A stretch of DNA of 64,000 nucleotides from Micavibrio sp. UBA6212 (GCA_002421905.1 DISK01000003.1:70851-134850), one strand, 5' to 3'. Numbered from the stretch's first letter, positions 54,075-61,943 are shown. A program made the numbers and translations. Notes: a model not told the origin generated them from the sequence alone.

Positions 54075-54422
54075 TCTTCAAAAAAAACTTTCAAAAAACA
54101 AGAGTTTAAAAAGTTGAATACCAAGAGCTTTGAATAACTCACAGTCAAGATCGTCACCGTCAATAACCTGAATTTCGAATTCCTCTATCGAACGCCGAAA
54201 AATCGGGCAGGTGATCAAGCTTCTTTTGCATGTTTAACACGGGAGCTGTCGAGGCAAACGGAGCAAGTAGCACCATTGCATAAGTAGCGCACCTGACCAT
54301 AAAGGCAGTTCATAACGGTAACCGTACGGGGAAATGGTATTAACCGTGTAAAAAACAACTAGGAGTATTAGAAATTCTATGTCATTTCGATAAGATAAGA
54401 TTCGATCCGAAAGGAATGGCTA
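54075..54422 (+). other. Non-coding gap between tRNA-Leu and cas3
   Basis: 348 bp without a convincing gene. It must hold the cas operon promoter and contains the palindromic segment described at 54315-54347. The minus strand has a short open frame with residues such as EEFEIQVIDGDDLDCELF, which could be a decayed fragment, but it runs into the tRNA and has no start. AGGAGTATTAG at 54361-54371 and the purine run AAAGGAATG lie just before the cas3 start. Confidence 0.5.
54315..54347. promoter_or_regulatory. Palindromic operator-like site upstream of cas3
   Basis: ACGGT-A-ACCGT (54315-54325) is a perfect short palindrome. A second ACCGT occurs at 54343-54347, giving an outer ACGGT...ACCGT pair separated by 23 bases. 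It is about 75-108 bp before cas3. It may bind a repressor of the cas operon; no regulator gene is in this window. Confidence 0.3.
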
Positions 54423-56693
54423 ATGGACAAGAAAAATGTAGCGGCACATATCGATCAAAATAATCCTTCAAATATCCATGATTTGGAGGATCATCTGCGC
54501 GCTGTTGCACAGCAAGCGGGAAAATTTGCAGAACCGTTTGGCAATGGTGACTGGGCTTATCTGGCTGGATTATGGCATGATCTAGGTAAATATCACCCTG
54601 AATTTCAAGAATATATATACCAAGATTTTGAAGCCCACCTTGAAGATCATAAAACAGAAATAGGTAAAGGGCGTGTTAACCATTCATCCGCCGGAGCGCT
54701 GCACGCCATGACATCTCTTGGTGAAAGGGGAAGGATTCTGGCTTATCTTATTGCAGGACATCACACAGGGCTGCTTGATTGGTATGGTACAGAGGATACA
54801 GGAAAAAGACCCCTACAAAACCGATTAGAAGAGGAAAAGGAAAAAGACAGACTTAATGAGATTAAAAATCTTATCTTACCTCCTGATTTGTTAGATAGGC
54901 CCGTGCCTTCCTCTAGGCCTCCATCAGCGAATTCAACGGATCTTTCTCATTCTTTATGGGTGCGCATGCTTTTTTCGTGTTTGGTTGACGCTGATTTTCT
55001 GGATACAGAAAATTTTATGAATCCACAAAAGACAAGAGCGCGATTAGAAGAGTTTTCCACCCTTCCAGAGCTTCAAGAAAAATTAAACGGCCATTTCGTT
55101 GCAATGAAAAAGGAAGAGACAGACTTAAACAGAATTCGAGCTGATATATTATCTCAATGCCGTGCCAAAGCAAATGAACGAGAAGGATTCTTTTCATTAT
55201 CCGTTCCAACAGGTGGAGGAAAAACACTCTCATCCATGGCATTTGCACTGGATCACGCTATAAAGTATAAAAAATCGCGTATTATTTACGTCATTCCCTA
55301 CACAAGTATTATTGAACAGAATGCAAAAGTTTTCAAAAATATACTGGGCGAAGAGAATGTCATAGAGCATCATAGCAATTTTGACAATGGTGATGAGAAT
55401 TCACGCAGTCGGTTGGCAACTGAAAATTGGGAGGCCCCTATTGTAGTCACAACCAACGTCCAGTTTTTTGAATCTTTATTTGCCGCGCGTACTAGTCGTG
55501 TACGAAAATTGCACAATATAGTAAATAGTGTTGTGATCTTGGATGAAGCCCAACTTCTTCCTGTCGAGTTTCTTGTCCCTACATTAAAGGCGCTTGAACA
55601 ACTTGTTTGTTCTTATAGAACCTCCGTCGTATTCTGTACTGCCACGCAACCTTCCCTGACACGTTCAAGTTCTGTTAAAGTTTTAAGGAAACATGGACTG
55701 CAAAATGTGCTGGAAATTATCAATAATCCTAATGCTCTGGCAGAGCAACTGGAGCGCGTGACTATCCACCCACCCGCAGATTGGGAAGTTCCCAGAGAAT
55801 GGGAGGATATTGCGGCAGAAATGCAAACCCACACGCGTGTTTTGTGTATTGTGAATCGTCGTGATGATGCTCGTGATTTATACAAAATCATGAAACAAAA
55901 TAAAGACGGGCTTTATCACCTTTCAGCACTCATGTGTCCTGCCCATCGCAGTCGTGTCATTACTGAAATAAAAGAACGTCTGAAAGATAAAACGCTACCC
56001 ACACGGGTAATCAGCACGCAGTTAATAGAAGCGGGCGTTGATGTGGATTTCCCTGTTGTCTATCGTTCACTGGCAGGATTGGATTCAATTGCACAGGCGG
56101 CAGGACGTTGCAACAGGGAGGGCACATTGGGGAGTAAAGGAGGAAAAGTCTTTATTTTTATTCCTCCAAAGCCTGCACCTATGGGTATATTACGTAAGTC
56201 TGCCGATGCAGGAAAAGAAATCTTACGGGCAGCATATAAGAATGGGGGTACTTCCATCACCTTGGACATGTTTACCCGCTTTTTTGATATGTTCTACGAA
56301 AACGTGAATTCTCTGAATGCTCATAATATTCTCGATGATTTGAAATCAAACGAATTCAAATTTGAGTTTCAAGCGGCAGCAAGAAAATACAAACTTATTG
56401 ACGAAACACTTGGTATGCCTGTAGTTGTTTTGTATGGTCCTGAATATAAGCGTATTAAAGAATACATAGATATGCTTATCGCAAAACCTTACGAAAGGTG
56501 GATTTTAAGAAAACTGCAGCGTTACACTATCACCATACCGAAATCATGGCATGCCCGGCTGTTGAAAAGTGAGGATATTGAAGAAGTCATCACTGGTATT
56601 TTCATGCAGAAGAATATAACGTCCTATGATAACAATCTAGGATTTATCGGAGATGACATAAATCAATGCACTCCCGATAATTTTATAGCATAA
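54423..56693 (+). CDS. cas3: CRISPR-associated helicase/nuclease Cas3 (type I-C)
   Basis: A 756-aa protein with an N-terminal HD nuclease and C-terminal superfamily 2 helicase. HD residues are visible: DHLRAV (His24), LWHDLGKYH (His52-Asp53), VNHSSAGAL and AGHHTGLLDW. The helicase has Walker A SVPTGGGKTLSS, motif II ILDEAQLLP, and motifs V/VI STQLIEAGVDVDFP and QAAGRCNREG. It is recruited by Cascade bound to target DNA and degrades it. First gene of the operon; nine bases separate it from cas5c. Confidence 0.97.
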   Translation: MDKKNVAAHIDQNNPSNIHDLEDHLRAVAQQAGKFAEPFGNGDWAYLAGLWHDLGKYHPEFQEYIYQDFEAHLEDHKTEIGKGRVNHSSAGALHAMTSLGERGRILAYLIAGHHTGLLDWYGTEDTGKRPLQNRLEEEKEKDRLNEIKNLILPPDLLDRPVPSSRPPSANSTDLSHSLWVRMLFSCLVDADFLDTENFMNPQKTRARLEEFSTLPELQEKLNGHFVAMKKEETDLNRIRADILSQCRAKANEREGFFSLSVPTGGGKTLSSMAFALDHAIKYKKSRIIYVIPYTSIIEQNAKVFKNILGEENVIEHHSNFDNGDENSRSRLATENWEAPIVVTTNVQFFESLFAARTSRVRKLHNIVNSVVILDEAQLLPVEFLVPTLKALEQLVCSYRTSVVFCTATQPSLTRSSSVKVLRKHGLQNVLEIINNPNALAEQLERVTIHPPADWEVPREWEDIAAEMQTHTRVLCIVNRRDDARDLYKIMKQNKDGLYHLSALMCPAHRSRVITEIKERLKDKTLPTRVISTQLIEAGVDVDFPVVYRSLAGLDSIAQAAGRCNREGTLGSKGGKVFIFIPPKPAPMGILRKSADAGKEILRAAYKNGGTSITLDMFTRFFDMFYENVNSLNAHNILDDLKSNEFKFEFQAAARKYKLIDETLGMPVVVLYGPEYKRIKEYIDMLIAKPYERWILRKLQRYTITIPKSWHARLLKSEDIEEVITGIFMQKNITSYDNNLGFIGDDINQCTPDNFIA

Positions 56694-56702
56694 AGGTTTG
56701 GT

Positions 56703-57356
56703 ATGAAAACTTTTTGTCTTTCTGTTACAGGTGATTATGCGTGTTTTACACGCCCCGAAATGAAAGTGGAGCGTGTATCTTATGACATTATCACACCTTC
56801 GGCTTGCCGTGCGATCTTTGAAGCGATTTTGTGGAAACCTGCTATTTCTTGGCACATCCATAAAATTGAGGTTCTGAATCCTATTCAATGGTTCTCGGTA
56901 AGACGTAATGAAGTCGCCTCAAAAGTTTCCATACGAAACGTCCAATCGGCGATGCGCGGGGGAAATGAAATTCTGGCGCTCAACATTGAAGATGATCGCC
57001 AGCAACGAGCGGGTCTTATTTTACGCGATGTAGCGTACAGAATATATGCGTCTTTTTCTATGACGGAGAAAGCAGGGGCGGATGATAGTCGGGCCAAATT
57101 TGAAGCCATGTTTGAGCGTCGCGCAGCTCAGGGACAAAGTTTTCATCAACCCTATCTGGGCTGCCGTGAATTTCCTTGCTCTTTTTCTTTGATAACAACT
57201 GCAAATGATGGAAAACCACCACTTCCGGAAAGTCGTGAACTGGGCTGGATGCTCTATGATATGGATTACACACAAAATCCGCCAACACCGCGCTTTTTTC
57301 AGGCAAGGATGGAACAAGGCGTGGTTCTGGTAGATGGGCAGGAGATACGCGGATGA
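56703..57356 (+). CDS. cas5c: Cas5c/d, crRNA-processing Cascade subunit
   Basis: A 217-aa Cas5 of type I-C (Csd/Cas5d). The RRM-like start FCLSVTGDYACFTRPEMKVE is typical, and GLILRDVAYRIYASF and PYLGCREFPCSFSL are later family stretches. In I-C systems Cas5c replaces Cas6 as the endoribonuclease that cuts pre-crRNA at the base of the repeat hairpin, leaving an 11-nt handle. No cas6 is present here, consistent with that. It overlaps cas8c by 4 bp. Confidence 0.95.
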   Translation: MKTFCLSVTGDYACFTRPEMKVERVSYDIITPSACRAIFEAILWKPAISWHIHKIEVLNPIQWFSVRRNEVASKVSIRNVQSAMRGGNEILALNIEDDRQQRAGLILRDVAYRIYASFSMTEKAGADDSRAKFEAMFERRAAQGQSFHQPYLGCREFPCSFSLITTANDGKPPLPESRELGWMLYDMDYTQNPPTPRFFQARMEQGVVLVDGQEIRG

Positions 57357-59101
57357 TTTTGCAATCCCTCTACAATTATTATCAACGCAAAGCCGCGTTG
57401 GATGCGGACTCGATAGCCCCCGAAGGGTTCGAGTACAAAGAAATTCCGTTTGTGATTGTCATCGACAAACAGGGAAAGTTCGTTGATTTACAAGACACCC
57501 GCGAATCGGATGGGAAAAAGTTAAGAGCAAAATCGTATCTTGTGCCACAAGGTGCCAAAAAAACATCTGGCGTAAAATCCAATCTGCTATGGGATAATAA
57601 CGAGTACGTGCTGGGAATAAGCTTTCGTGACGAACCAGACGAAAAAGTCCAAGAACGCCATAAAGCCTTCTGCGCATTGTTGGCGGATGTTTTTGGAAGT
57701 ACACCACCAGATGAAATCCGATCGGTTCTCGCCTTTCTTGGAAATACAGAAGAAAAAACCAAACTCCAAAATAGTGTTCTATGGCCCAAAATTGTTGCTG
57801 AGAAAGGTGGTAATTTTACCTTCCGCATGGAAGGCGACACCGAAATTATTGCAGCCAAAGAAACTGTACAAAACACTCTGCGCCAAGCACAGGCAACCGC
57901 TCCAGATGGTTCGACAGGGATATGCCTAGTCACAGGGGAAGAAAGTGAAATAGAGAGGCTCCATCCGTCCATTAAAGGCGTGTGGGGAAGTCAAACCTCT
58001 GGCGCAAATATCGTTTCGTTTAATGCTCGGTCTTATGAATCGTATGGCTATGAGAATGCACAAGGTCTGAATGCCCCTGTGGGGACGCAAGCGGCCTTTG
58101 CCTATACAACGGCACTCAATACCTTGCTTGGTAAAGATTCAAAGCAACGTGTTCAAATCGGCGATGCCTCTACTGTGTTCTGGGCAGAAAAAGCTACGCC
58201 GTTTGAAGATTTATTTGGTGATATAATCACTGACCCCAAGGATGATCCTGACCGCCATGTGAAGGCAGTTGAAAGTTTGTATAAATCAGCCATAAGAGGG
58301 GAACGTCCCGTCACGGACGAAGAAACAAAATTTTATATCCTTGGTCTTGCGCCAAACGCCGCGCGGATTGCGGTCAGGTTCTGGTATGTGGCAACCGTGG
58401 CCGAAATATCAGGCCATATTGTGCACCACTTTGATGATACAGAAATATTTCATTCCCCCAACCAACATCCTTATCTCTCAGTGTTTCGTTTATTATCCTC
58501 TATTGCTACACAGGAAAAGAGCGAGAATATCCCGCCCAATCTGGCAGGGGATACCATGCGTGCCATCATTGCGGGAACACCTTACCCCGCAACGCTTTTG
58601 CAAGCCGCAATCCGTCGCAATCGTGCCACTCAAGATGTGCATTACGCCCGTGCCGCGTTGATAAAAGCCTGTCTCAATCGCTCAAACCGTTATTATAATA
58701 AACATGAAAAGGAACTGACCATGGCACTTGATCCTGAAAATACAAATATAGGTTATAATCTGGGACGGCTTTTTGCTGTGCTTGAGAAAATTCAAGAAGA
58801 GGCAAATCCGGGTCTAAACGCAACAATCCGTGATCGTTATTATGGTGCGGCAAGTTCGACGCCTATCTCGGTCTTCTCAACGCTTATGAAGCTTAAGAAT
58901 CATCATCTATCTAAACTGGATAATAGAGGCCGCGCCCATAATTTTGAGAAGGAAATTGGTGAAATTATGAGCCACATTGATACCTTCCCGAACATCCTGA
59001 AACTTGACGATCAGGGGCGCTTTGCCATCGGTTATTATCACCAACGCCAACAATTCTTTACCAAAAAATCAACCCCTCTTGAAGAAAAGGAAGTCGCATA
59101 A
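57353..59101 (+). CDS. cas8c: Cas8c (Csd1), large Cascade subunit
   Basis: A 582-aa Csd1-family protein, the type I-C-specific large subunit that reads the protospacer-adjacent motif. The N-terminal LYNYYQRKA is typical, as are the later ICLVTGEESEIERLHPSIKGV, GLNAPVGTQAAFAY and FYILGLAPNAARIAVRFW stretches. An internal start near the 3' end usually makes Cas11c; methionines (ATG 58561 MRAIIAGTPYP, ATG 58720) lie in the expected last third but I cannot confirm which is used. Ends one base into cas7c. Confidence 0.95.
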   Translation: MILQSLYNYYQRKAALDADSIAPEGFEYKEIPFVIVIDKQGKFVDLQDTRESDGKKLRAKSYLVPQGAKKTSGVKSNLLWDNNEYVLGISFRDEPDEKVQERHKAFCALLADVFGSTPPDEIRSVLAFLGNTEEKTKLQNSVLWPKIVAEKGGNFTFRMEGDTEIIAAKETVQNTLRQAQATAPDGSTGICLVTGEESEIERLHPSIKGVWGSQTSGANIVSFNARSYESYGYENAQGLNAPVGTQAAFAYTTALNTLLGKDSKQRVQIGDASTVFWAEKATPFEDLFGDIITDPKDDPDRHVKAVESLYKSAIRGERPVTDEETKFYILGLAPNAARIAVRFWYVATVAEISGHIVHHFDDTEIFHSPNQHPYLSVFRLLSSIATQEKSENIPPNLAGDTMRAIIAGTPYPATLLQAAIRRNRATQDVHYARAALIKACLNRSNRYYNKHEKELTMALDPENTNIGYNLGRLFAVLEKIQEEANPGLNATIRDRYYGAASSTPISVFSTLMKLKNHHLSKLDNRGRAHNFEKEIGEIMSHIDTFPNILKLDDQGRFAIGYYHQRQQFFTKKSTPLEEKEVA

Positions 59102-60015
59102 TGTCTGATACCTCACCCGTAAATCGTGCTGAATTTGTTCTCATTTTTGATGTCAAGGATGGCAACCCCAATGGCGACCCTGATGCGGGGAATTTGCCGC
59201 GGATGGACGCCGAAACAGGCAAAGGCCTCATCACCGATGTGTGCCTCAAACGCAAAATCCGTAACTATGTGGGGATTGTAAAGGGGGAGCAGCCTCCTTA
59301 TGAAATCTATGTAAAAGAAAAGGCCGTTTTGAACAAAACACATGAACGCGCCTACGAGGCTATCGGTGTTGACATTTCTGGCGACGACAAAAAACGCAAG
59401 GGTGGCGGTGATGATGTTGCCAAGGCGCGTGATTGGATGTGCAAAAATTTCTATGATGTTCGCAGCTTTGGTGCCGTTATGTCCACTGGCGTCAACTGTG
59501 GTCAGGTGCGCGGCCCAGTGCAAATCACCTTTGCCCGTTCCGTTGACCCTGTCATTGCCCTTGAACATTCTATTACGCGCATGGCCGTCGCCACAGAAAA
59601 AGAAGCAGAAAAACAAGATGGTGACAATCGCACAATGGGGCGTAAACATACTATTTCTTATGGCTTGTATGTTGCCCATGGTTTTATTTCTGGTCATTTG
59701 GCGCAACAAACAGGGTTCTCTCAGGAAGATATGACGTTGCTGCTAGAAGCTTTGACCAATATGTTCGATCATGATCGTTCGGCGGCGCGGGGGGAAATGA
59801 CCACGCGTGGCCTCTATGTATTCCAACATAATAACCTACTCGGCAATGCTCCTGCCCATGACTTGTTGGATAGGGTACATATTGAGCGCCGTAGCGGCGT
59901 TGATGTCCCGCGTTCCTTTGCGGATTATGCAGTCAGCGTTGATGAGAGCAACTTGCCGCAGGGGGTTACTCTGAAGAGGGTTGTTGCACAGGAGTTAAAA
60001 AAGATTGCTGCTTAA
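59101..60015 (+). CDS. cas7c: Cas7c (Csd2), Cascade backbone subunit
   Basis: A 304-aa Cas7 of the Csd2 family, which polymerises along the crRNA spacer. The N-terminal FVLIFDVKDGNPNGDPDAGN is the family hallmark, and DVRSFGAVMSTG and QVRGPVQITFARSVDPV follow. Start overlaps the cas8c stop by one base. After its TAA a 256-bp gap precedes cas4, much longer than the other junctions in the operon, and that gap carries the crRNA-like element described below. Confidence 0.96.
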   Translation: MSDTSPVNRAEFVLIFDVKDGNPNGDPDAGNLPRMDAETGKGLITDVCLKRKIRNYVGIVKGEQPPYEIYVKEKAVLNKTHERAYEAIGVDISGDDKKRKGGGDDVAKARDWMCKNFYDVRSFGAVMSTGVNCGQVRGPVQITFARSVDPVIALEHSITRMAVATEKEAEKQDGDNRTMGRKHTISYGLYVAHGFISGHLAQQTGFSQEDMTLLLEALTNMFDHDRSAARGEMTTRGLYVFQHNNLLGNAPAHDLLDRVHIERRSGVDVPRSFADYAVSVDESNLPQGVTLKRVVAQELKKIAA

Positions 60016-60032
60016 ATTTCACATCATATAAA
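60005..60032 (+). promoter_or_regulatory. Candidate promoter at the cas7c stop
   Basis: A -35-like TTGCTG (60005-60010, inside the last cas7c codons) and a good -10-like TATAAA (60027-60032) are separated by 16 bp. Transcription would start near 60039. The pseudo-spacer target covers the spacer and the first bases of the -10. Prediction only. Confidence 0.4.
60009..60029 (-). promoter_or_regulatory. Cis target matched by the crRNA-like pseudo-spacer
   Basis: Read on the minus strand this segment begins ATATGATGTGA, identical to the first 11 bases of the pseudo-spacer at 60193-60203. Over 21 positions 18 match; the mismatches are 12, 18 and 20. Positions 12 and 18 are among the every-sixth bases that type I crRNAs flip out and do not use. 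The three bases 5' of the match on that strand are TTT, close to the TTC expected for type I-C targets. The site overlaps the candidate promoter. Confidence 0.6.
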
Positions 60033-60039
60033 GAATATG

Positions 60040-60192
60040 TATTGGCAAGCGCAAAAGAATCTGTCAGGATATTTTTTCTGTATGAGAGCGCTTTTTCTCT
60101 CCCGATCAGATTCTTTCCCTTACAGAAGGAGGGAGTTCGGCTGTGTTGAAGTAGGCGGCGTCCACACCCGTCTCCATGCAGTGGATTGAAAC
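60040..60192 (+). ncRNA. Candidate CreT-like RNA upstream of the degenerate repeat
   Basis: Region between the candidate promoter and the degenerate repeat. It has a long-range 10-bp inverted repeat, AAAGAATCTG (60054-60063) with CAGATTCTTT (60107-60116), enclosing a GAGAG/CTCTC hairpin (60084-60101). ATG at 60082 opens a 35-codon frame whose second codon is AGA and which later has AGA-AGG-AGG, rare arginine codons, ending with TGA at 60189. A strong AAGGAGGG (60126-60133) precedes a minimal GTG-TTG-AAG-TAG frame. CreT toxins of known CreTA modules act by sequestering tRNAs at such early rare codons; assignment here is inference. Confidence 0.3.
60178..60192 (+). repeat. Degenerate CRISPR repeat between cas7c and cas4
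   Basis: GCAGTGGATTGAAAC is identical to the last 15 bases of the array repeat. These are four bases of the repeat stem plus the 11-nt crRNA 5' handle. Upstream of it the similarity stops, apart from a gapped AT (ATGCAGTGG versus ATGGCAGTGG). The only other copies of this 15-mer that I see are in the array over 2 kb away. Same orientation as the array and the cas genes. Confidence 0.85.
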
Positions 60193-60255
60193 ATATGATG
60201 TGATATTTATGTAATTACTATTGCCTGCGGCAGTGCTTCTTTTGAGGCACTGCCG
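60182..60255 (+). ncRNA. Putative crRNA-like regulatory RNA (CreA/CreR type)
   Basis: Layout is handle TGGATTGAAAC (60182-60192), a pseudo-spacer of about 34 bases (60193-60226), then a hairpin with 11-bp arms GGCAGTGCTTC and GAGGCACTGCC (one G:U pair) around TTTT (60229-60254). The hairpin falls where the stem of a following repeat would fall, and TTCGGG-TGG after it echoes the repeat loop. The hairpin is not followed by a U-run, so it is not a plain terminator. It ends just before the cas4 ribosome site. Known CreA/CreR RNAs have this pseudo-repeat, pseudo-spacer, pseudo-repeat form. Expression is unproven. Confidence 0.55.
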
Positions 60256-60271
60256 TTCGGGTGGGGGTTGT

Positions 60272-60895
60272 ATGAGCCGTGATACATCAGAACCTATCTT
60301 TCTTTCCGCCATCGAGCATTACAGCTATTGCCCGAGGCAATGGGCTTTGATTCATCTGGAGCAGCAATTTGTTGAAAATGTCCACACCATGCGTGGCAAC
60401 GCCGCACACAGGTTGGTGGATGACCACAGTATCAAGCAAGACAAAGGGACGCGCGTTGAGCGGTCTTTGCCGCTTTATTCCATAAAATATAATCTGGTAG
60501 GCAAAGCCGACGTGGTAGAGTTTCATGCTGATGGAAAAATTTATCCTGTCGAATATAAACATGGGAGAAAGCGCGCGAAAAAGCATGACGAATTGCAACT
60601 CGCAGCGCAGGCAATTTGTTTGGAAGAAATGCTAGGAAAACCTGTTCTAAGTGGTGCCATCTATCATGTCACTTCACGGCGCCGCCGCGAAGTATTGATT
60701 GATGATACTCTGCGGAAGCATCTTATCAAAACAATTGAGGACATGCGAAAATATGAAGCAACAAGCACATTACCGCCCGTCGTTAATGATGACCGTTGTA
60801 AAGAATGTTCTTTGGTCGATATTTGTCAGCCATCGGTTATGAATTCATGCAGACATGAAAACATCTCTGATCTTTTTACAGTCGAGGATGAATAG
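60272..60895 (+). CDS. cas4: CRISPR-associated exonuclease Cas4
   Basis: A 207-aa Cas4, the PD-(D/E)xK nuclease that trims prespacers and sets PAM choice with Cas1-Cas2. Iron-sulfur cysteines are Cys20 (YSYCPRQWALIH) and Cys176, Cys179 and Cys185 (CKECSLVDIC). The nuclease residues are Asp80 (GKADVVEF), Glu94 and Lys96 (PVEYKHG). The start is ATG 60272 with GTGGGGG just upstream; an upstream TTG at 60221 would extend the protein with an unrelated sequence across the hairpin. Three bases separate it from cas1. Confidence 0.95.
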   Translation: MSRDTSEPIFLSAIEHYSYCPRQWALIHLEQQFVENVHTMRGNAAHRLVDDHSIKQDKGTRVERSLPLYSIKYNLVGKADVVEFHADGKIYPVEYKHGRKRAKKHDELQLAAQAICLEEMLGKPVLSGAIYHVTSRRRREVLIDDTLRKHLIKTIEDMRKYEATSTLPPVVNDDRCKECSLVDICQPSVMNSCRHENISDLFTVEDE

Positions 60896-60898
60896 ATA

Positions 60899-61939
60899 AT
60901 GCCACATATCTTGAATACTCTGTATGTCACACAAGATGATTCTTATATTCGCTTAGAAAATGATACGCTGTGCGTTGAGATTGACCGTCAAAAAAAATTG
61001 CAAGTTCCGCTACATCATATCAGCAGCGTTGTATGTTTTGGTGGAACAAATATGTCGTTTCCTGCCATTCACCGCTGCGCGGAGGATGGTGTGGCGGTTA
61101 TTCTTCTGGATCGCAATGGAAGATTTAAGGCCCGCATAGAAGGCCCCACATCAGGAAACATCCTGTTACGTCAGGCGCATTTTTCCAAAGCAGCAGACCC
61201 TGAATTCTCCTTGCATATTGCGCGCAATATGCTTGCCGGAAAGATTCGTAACACGCGCCACTTATTGGTGCGGGGCGTACGCGATAATAAAGATTTGCCC
61301 GATGGTGATGCGACACACCTGCGTGAAACTGCACAGTACCTTGGTCAAGCCGTCCGCAAACTACCATATATAGACAATATGGATAGTTTACGCGGCGTAG
61401 AAGGCGATGCGGCGGCCCGCTGGTTCGGTGCGGTCTCGTGCCTACTGCGCATTACTGACAAAGAGTCGTTTGCAATGAATAATAGAACACGGCGTCCTCC
61501 GCTTGATCGCTTTAACGCGCTTATTTCATTTCTCTATGCATTGCTACTAAATGACTGCCGTTCAGCAATCGAGTCCGCAGGTCTTGATCCTCAATTAGGG
61601 TTCCTGCACACGGTACGCCCTGGACGGGCATCACTAGCCCTCGACCTCATGGAAGAGTTCAGAAGCATTTGGGCAGATCGATTAGCCCTCACCCTTATCA
61701 ATCGACAACAAATACAAGCGAACGATTTCACAATCAGTGAAGGTGGTGCCGTTTTATTAAACGATACGGCACGACGTGCCGTTATTCTCGCTTATCAGGA
61801 ACGAAAGCAAGAAGAAATTCAACACCCCCTAACGGCACAGAAAATTCCTTTGGGACTGGCCCCTTTAATTCAAGCTCGTATTTTGGCGCGTGTTATTCGT
61901 GGTGAAATCACAGAATACATCCCCTATCTTATAAGGTAA
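60899..61939 (+). CDS. cas1: CRISPR-associated integrase Cas1
   Basis: A 346-aa Cas1, I-C type. The N-terminal beta domain begins LNTLYVTQDDSYIRLEND. The metal-binding residues are in LRGVEGDAAARWFG (Glu), FLHTVRPGRASLALDLMEEFR (His and Asp). It inserts new spacers at the leader end of the array together with Cas2 and Cas4. Standard length and position, 4 bp before cas2. Confidence 0.97.
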   Translation: MPHILNTLYVTQDDSYIRLENDTLCVEIDRQKKLQVPLHHISSVVCFGGTNMSFPAIHRCAEDGVAVILLDRNGRFKARIEGPTSGNILLRQAHFSKAADPEFSLHIARNMLAGKIRNTRHLLVRGVRDNKDLPDGDATHLRETAQYLGQAVRKLPYIDNMDSLRGVEGDAAARWFGAVSCLLRITDKESFAMNNRTRRPPLDRFNALISFLYALLLNDCRSAIESAGLDPQLGFLHTVRPGRASLALDLMEEFRSIWADRLALTLINRQQIQANDFTISEGGAVLLNDTARRAVILAYQERKQEEIQHPLTAQKIPLGLAPLIQARILARVIRGEITEYIPYLIR

Positions 61940-61943
61940 AAAA

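Noticed and set aside
54110..54240. Minus-strand frame between tRNA-Leu and cas3
   Set aside because: No start codon, runs into the tRNA, and too short to identify; at most a decayed fragment.
54340..54420. Second pseudo-spacer target in the cas3 promoter
   Set aside because: The best alignments to the pseudo-spacer seed gave about 5 of 8 matches without a suitable flanking motif, no better than chance in AT-rich DNA.
60229..60254. Rho-independent terminator between cas7c and cas4
   Set aside because: The stem is strong but is followed by GTTCGGGTGG, not a T-run, and lies right before the cas4 ribosome site.
60221..60271. TTG-initiated N-terminal extension of cas4
   Set aside because: It would translate across the hairpin, is unrelated to Cas4, and a good ribosome site precedes ATG 60272.
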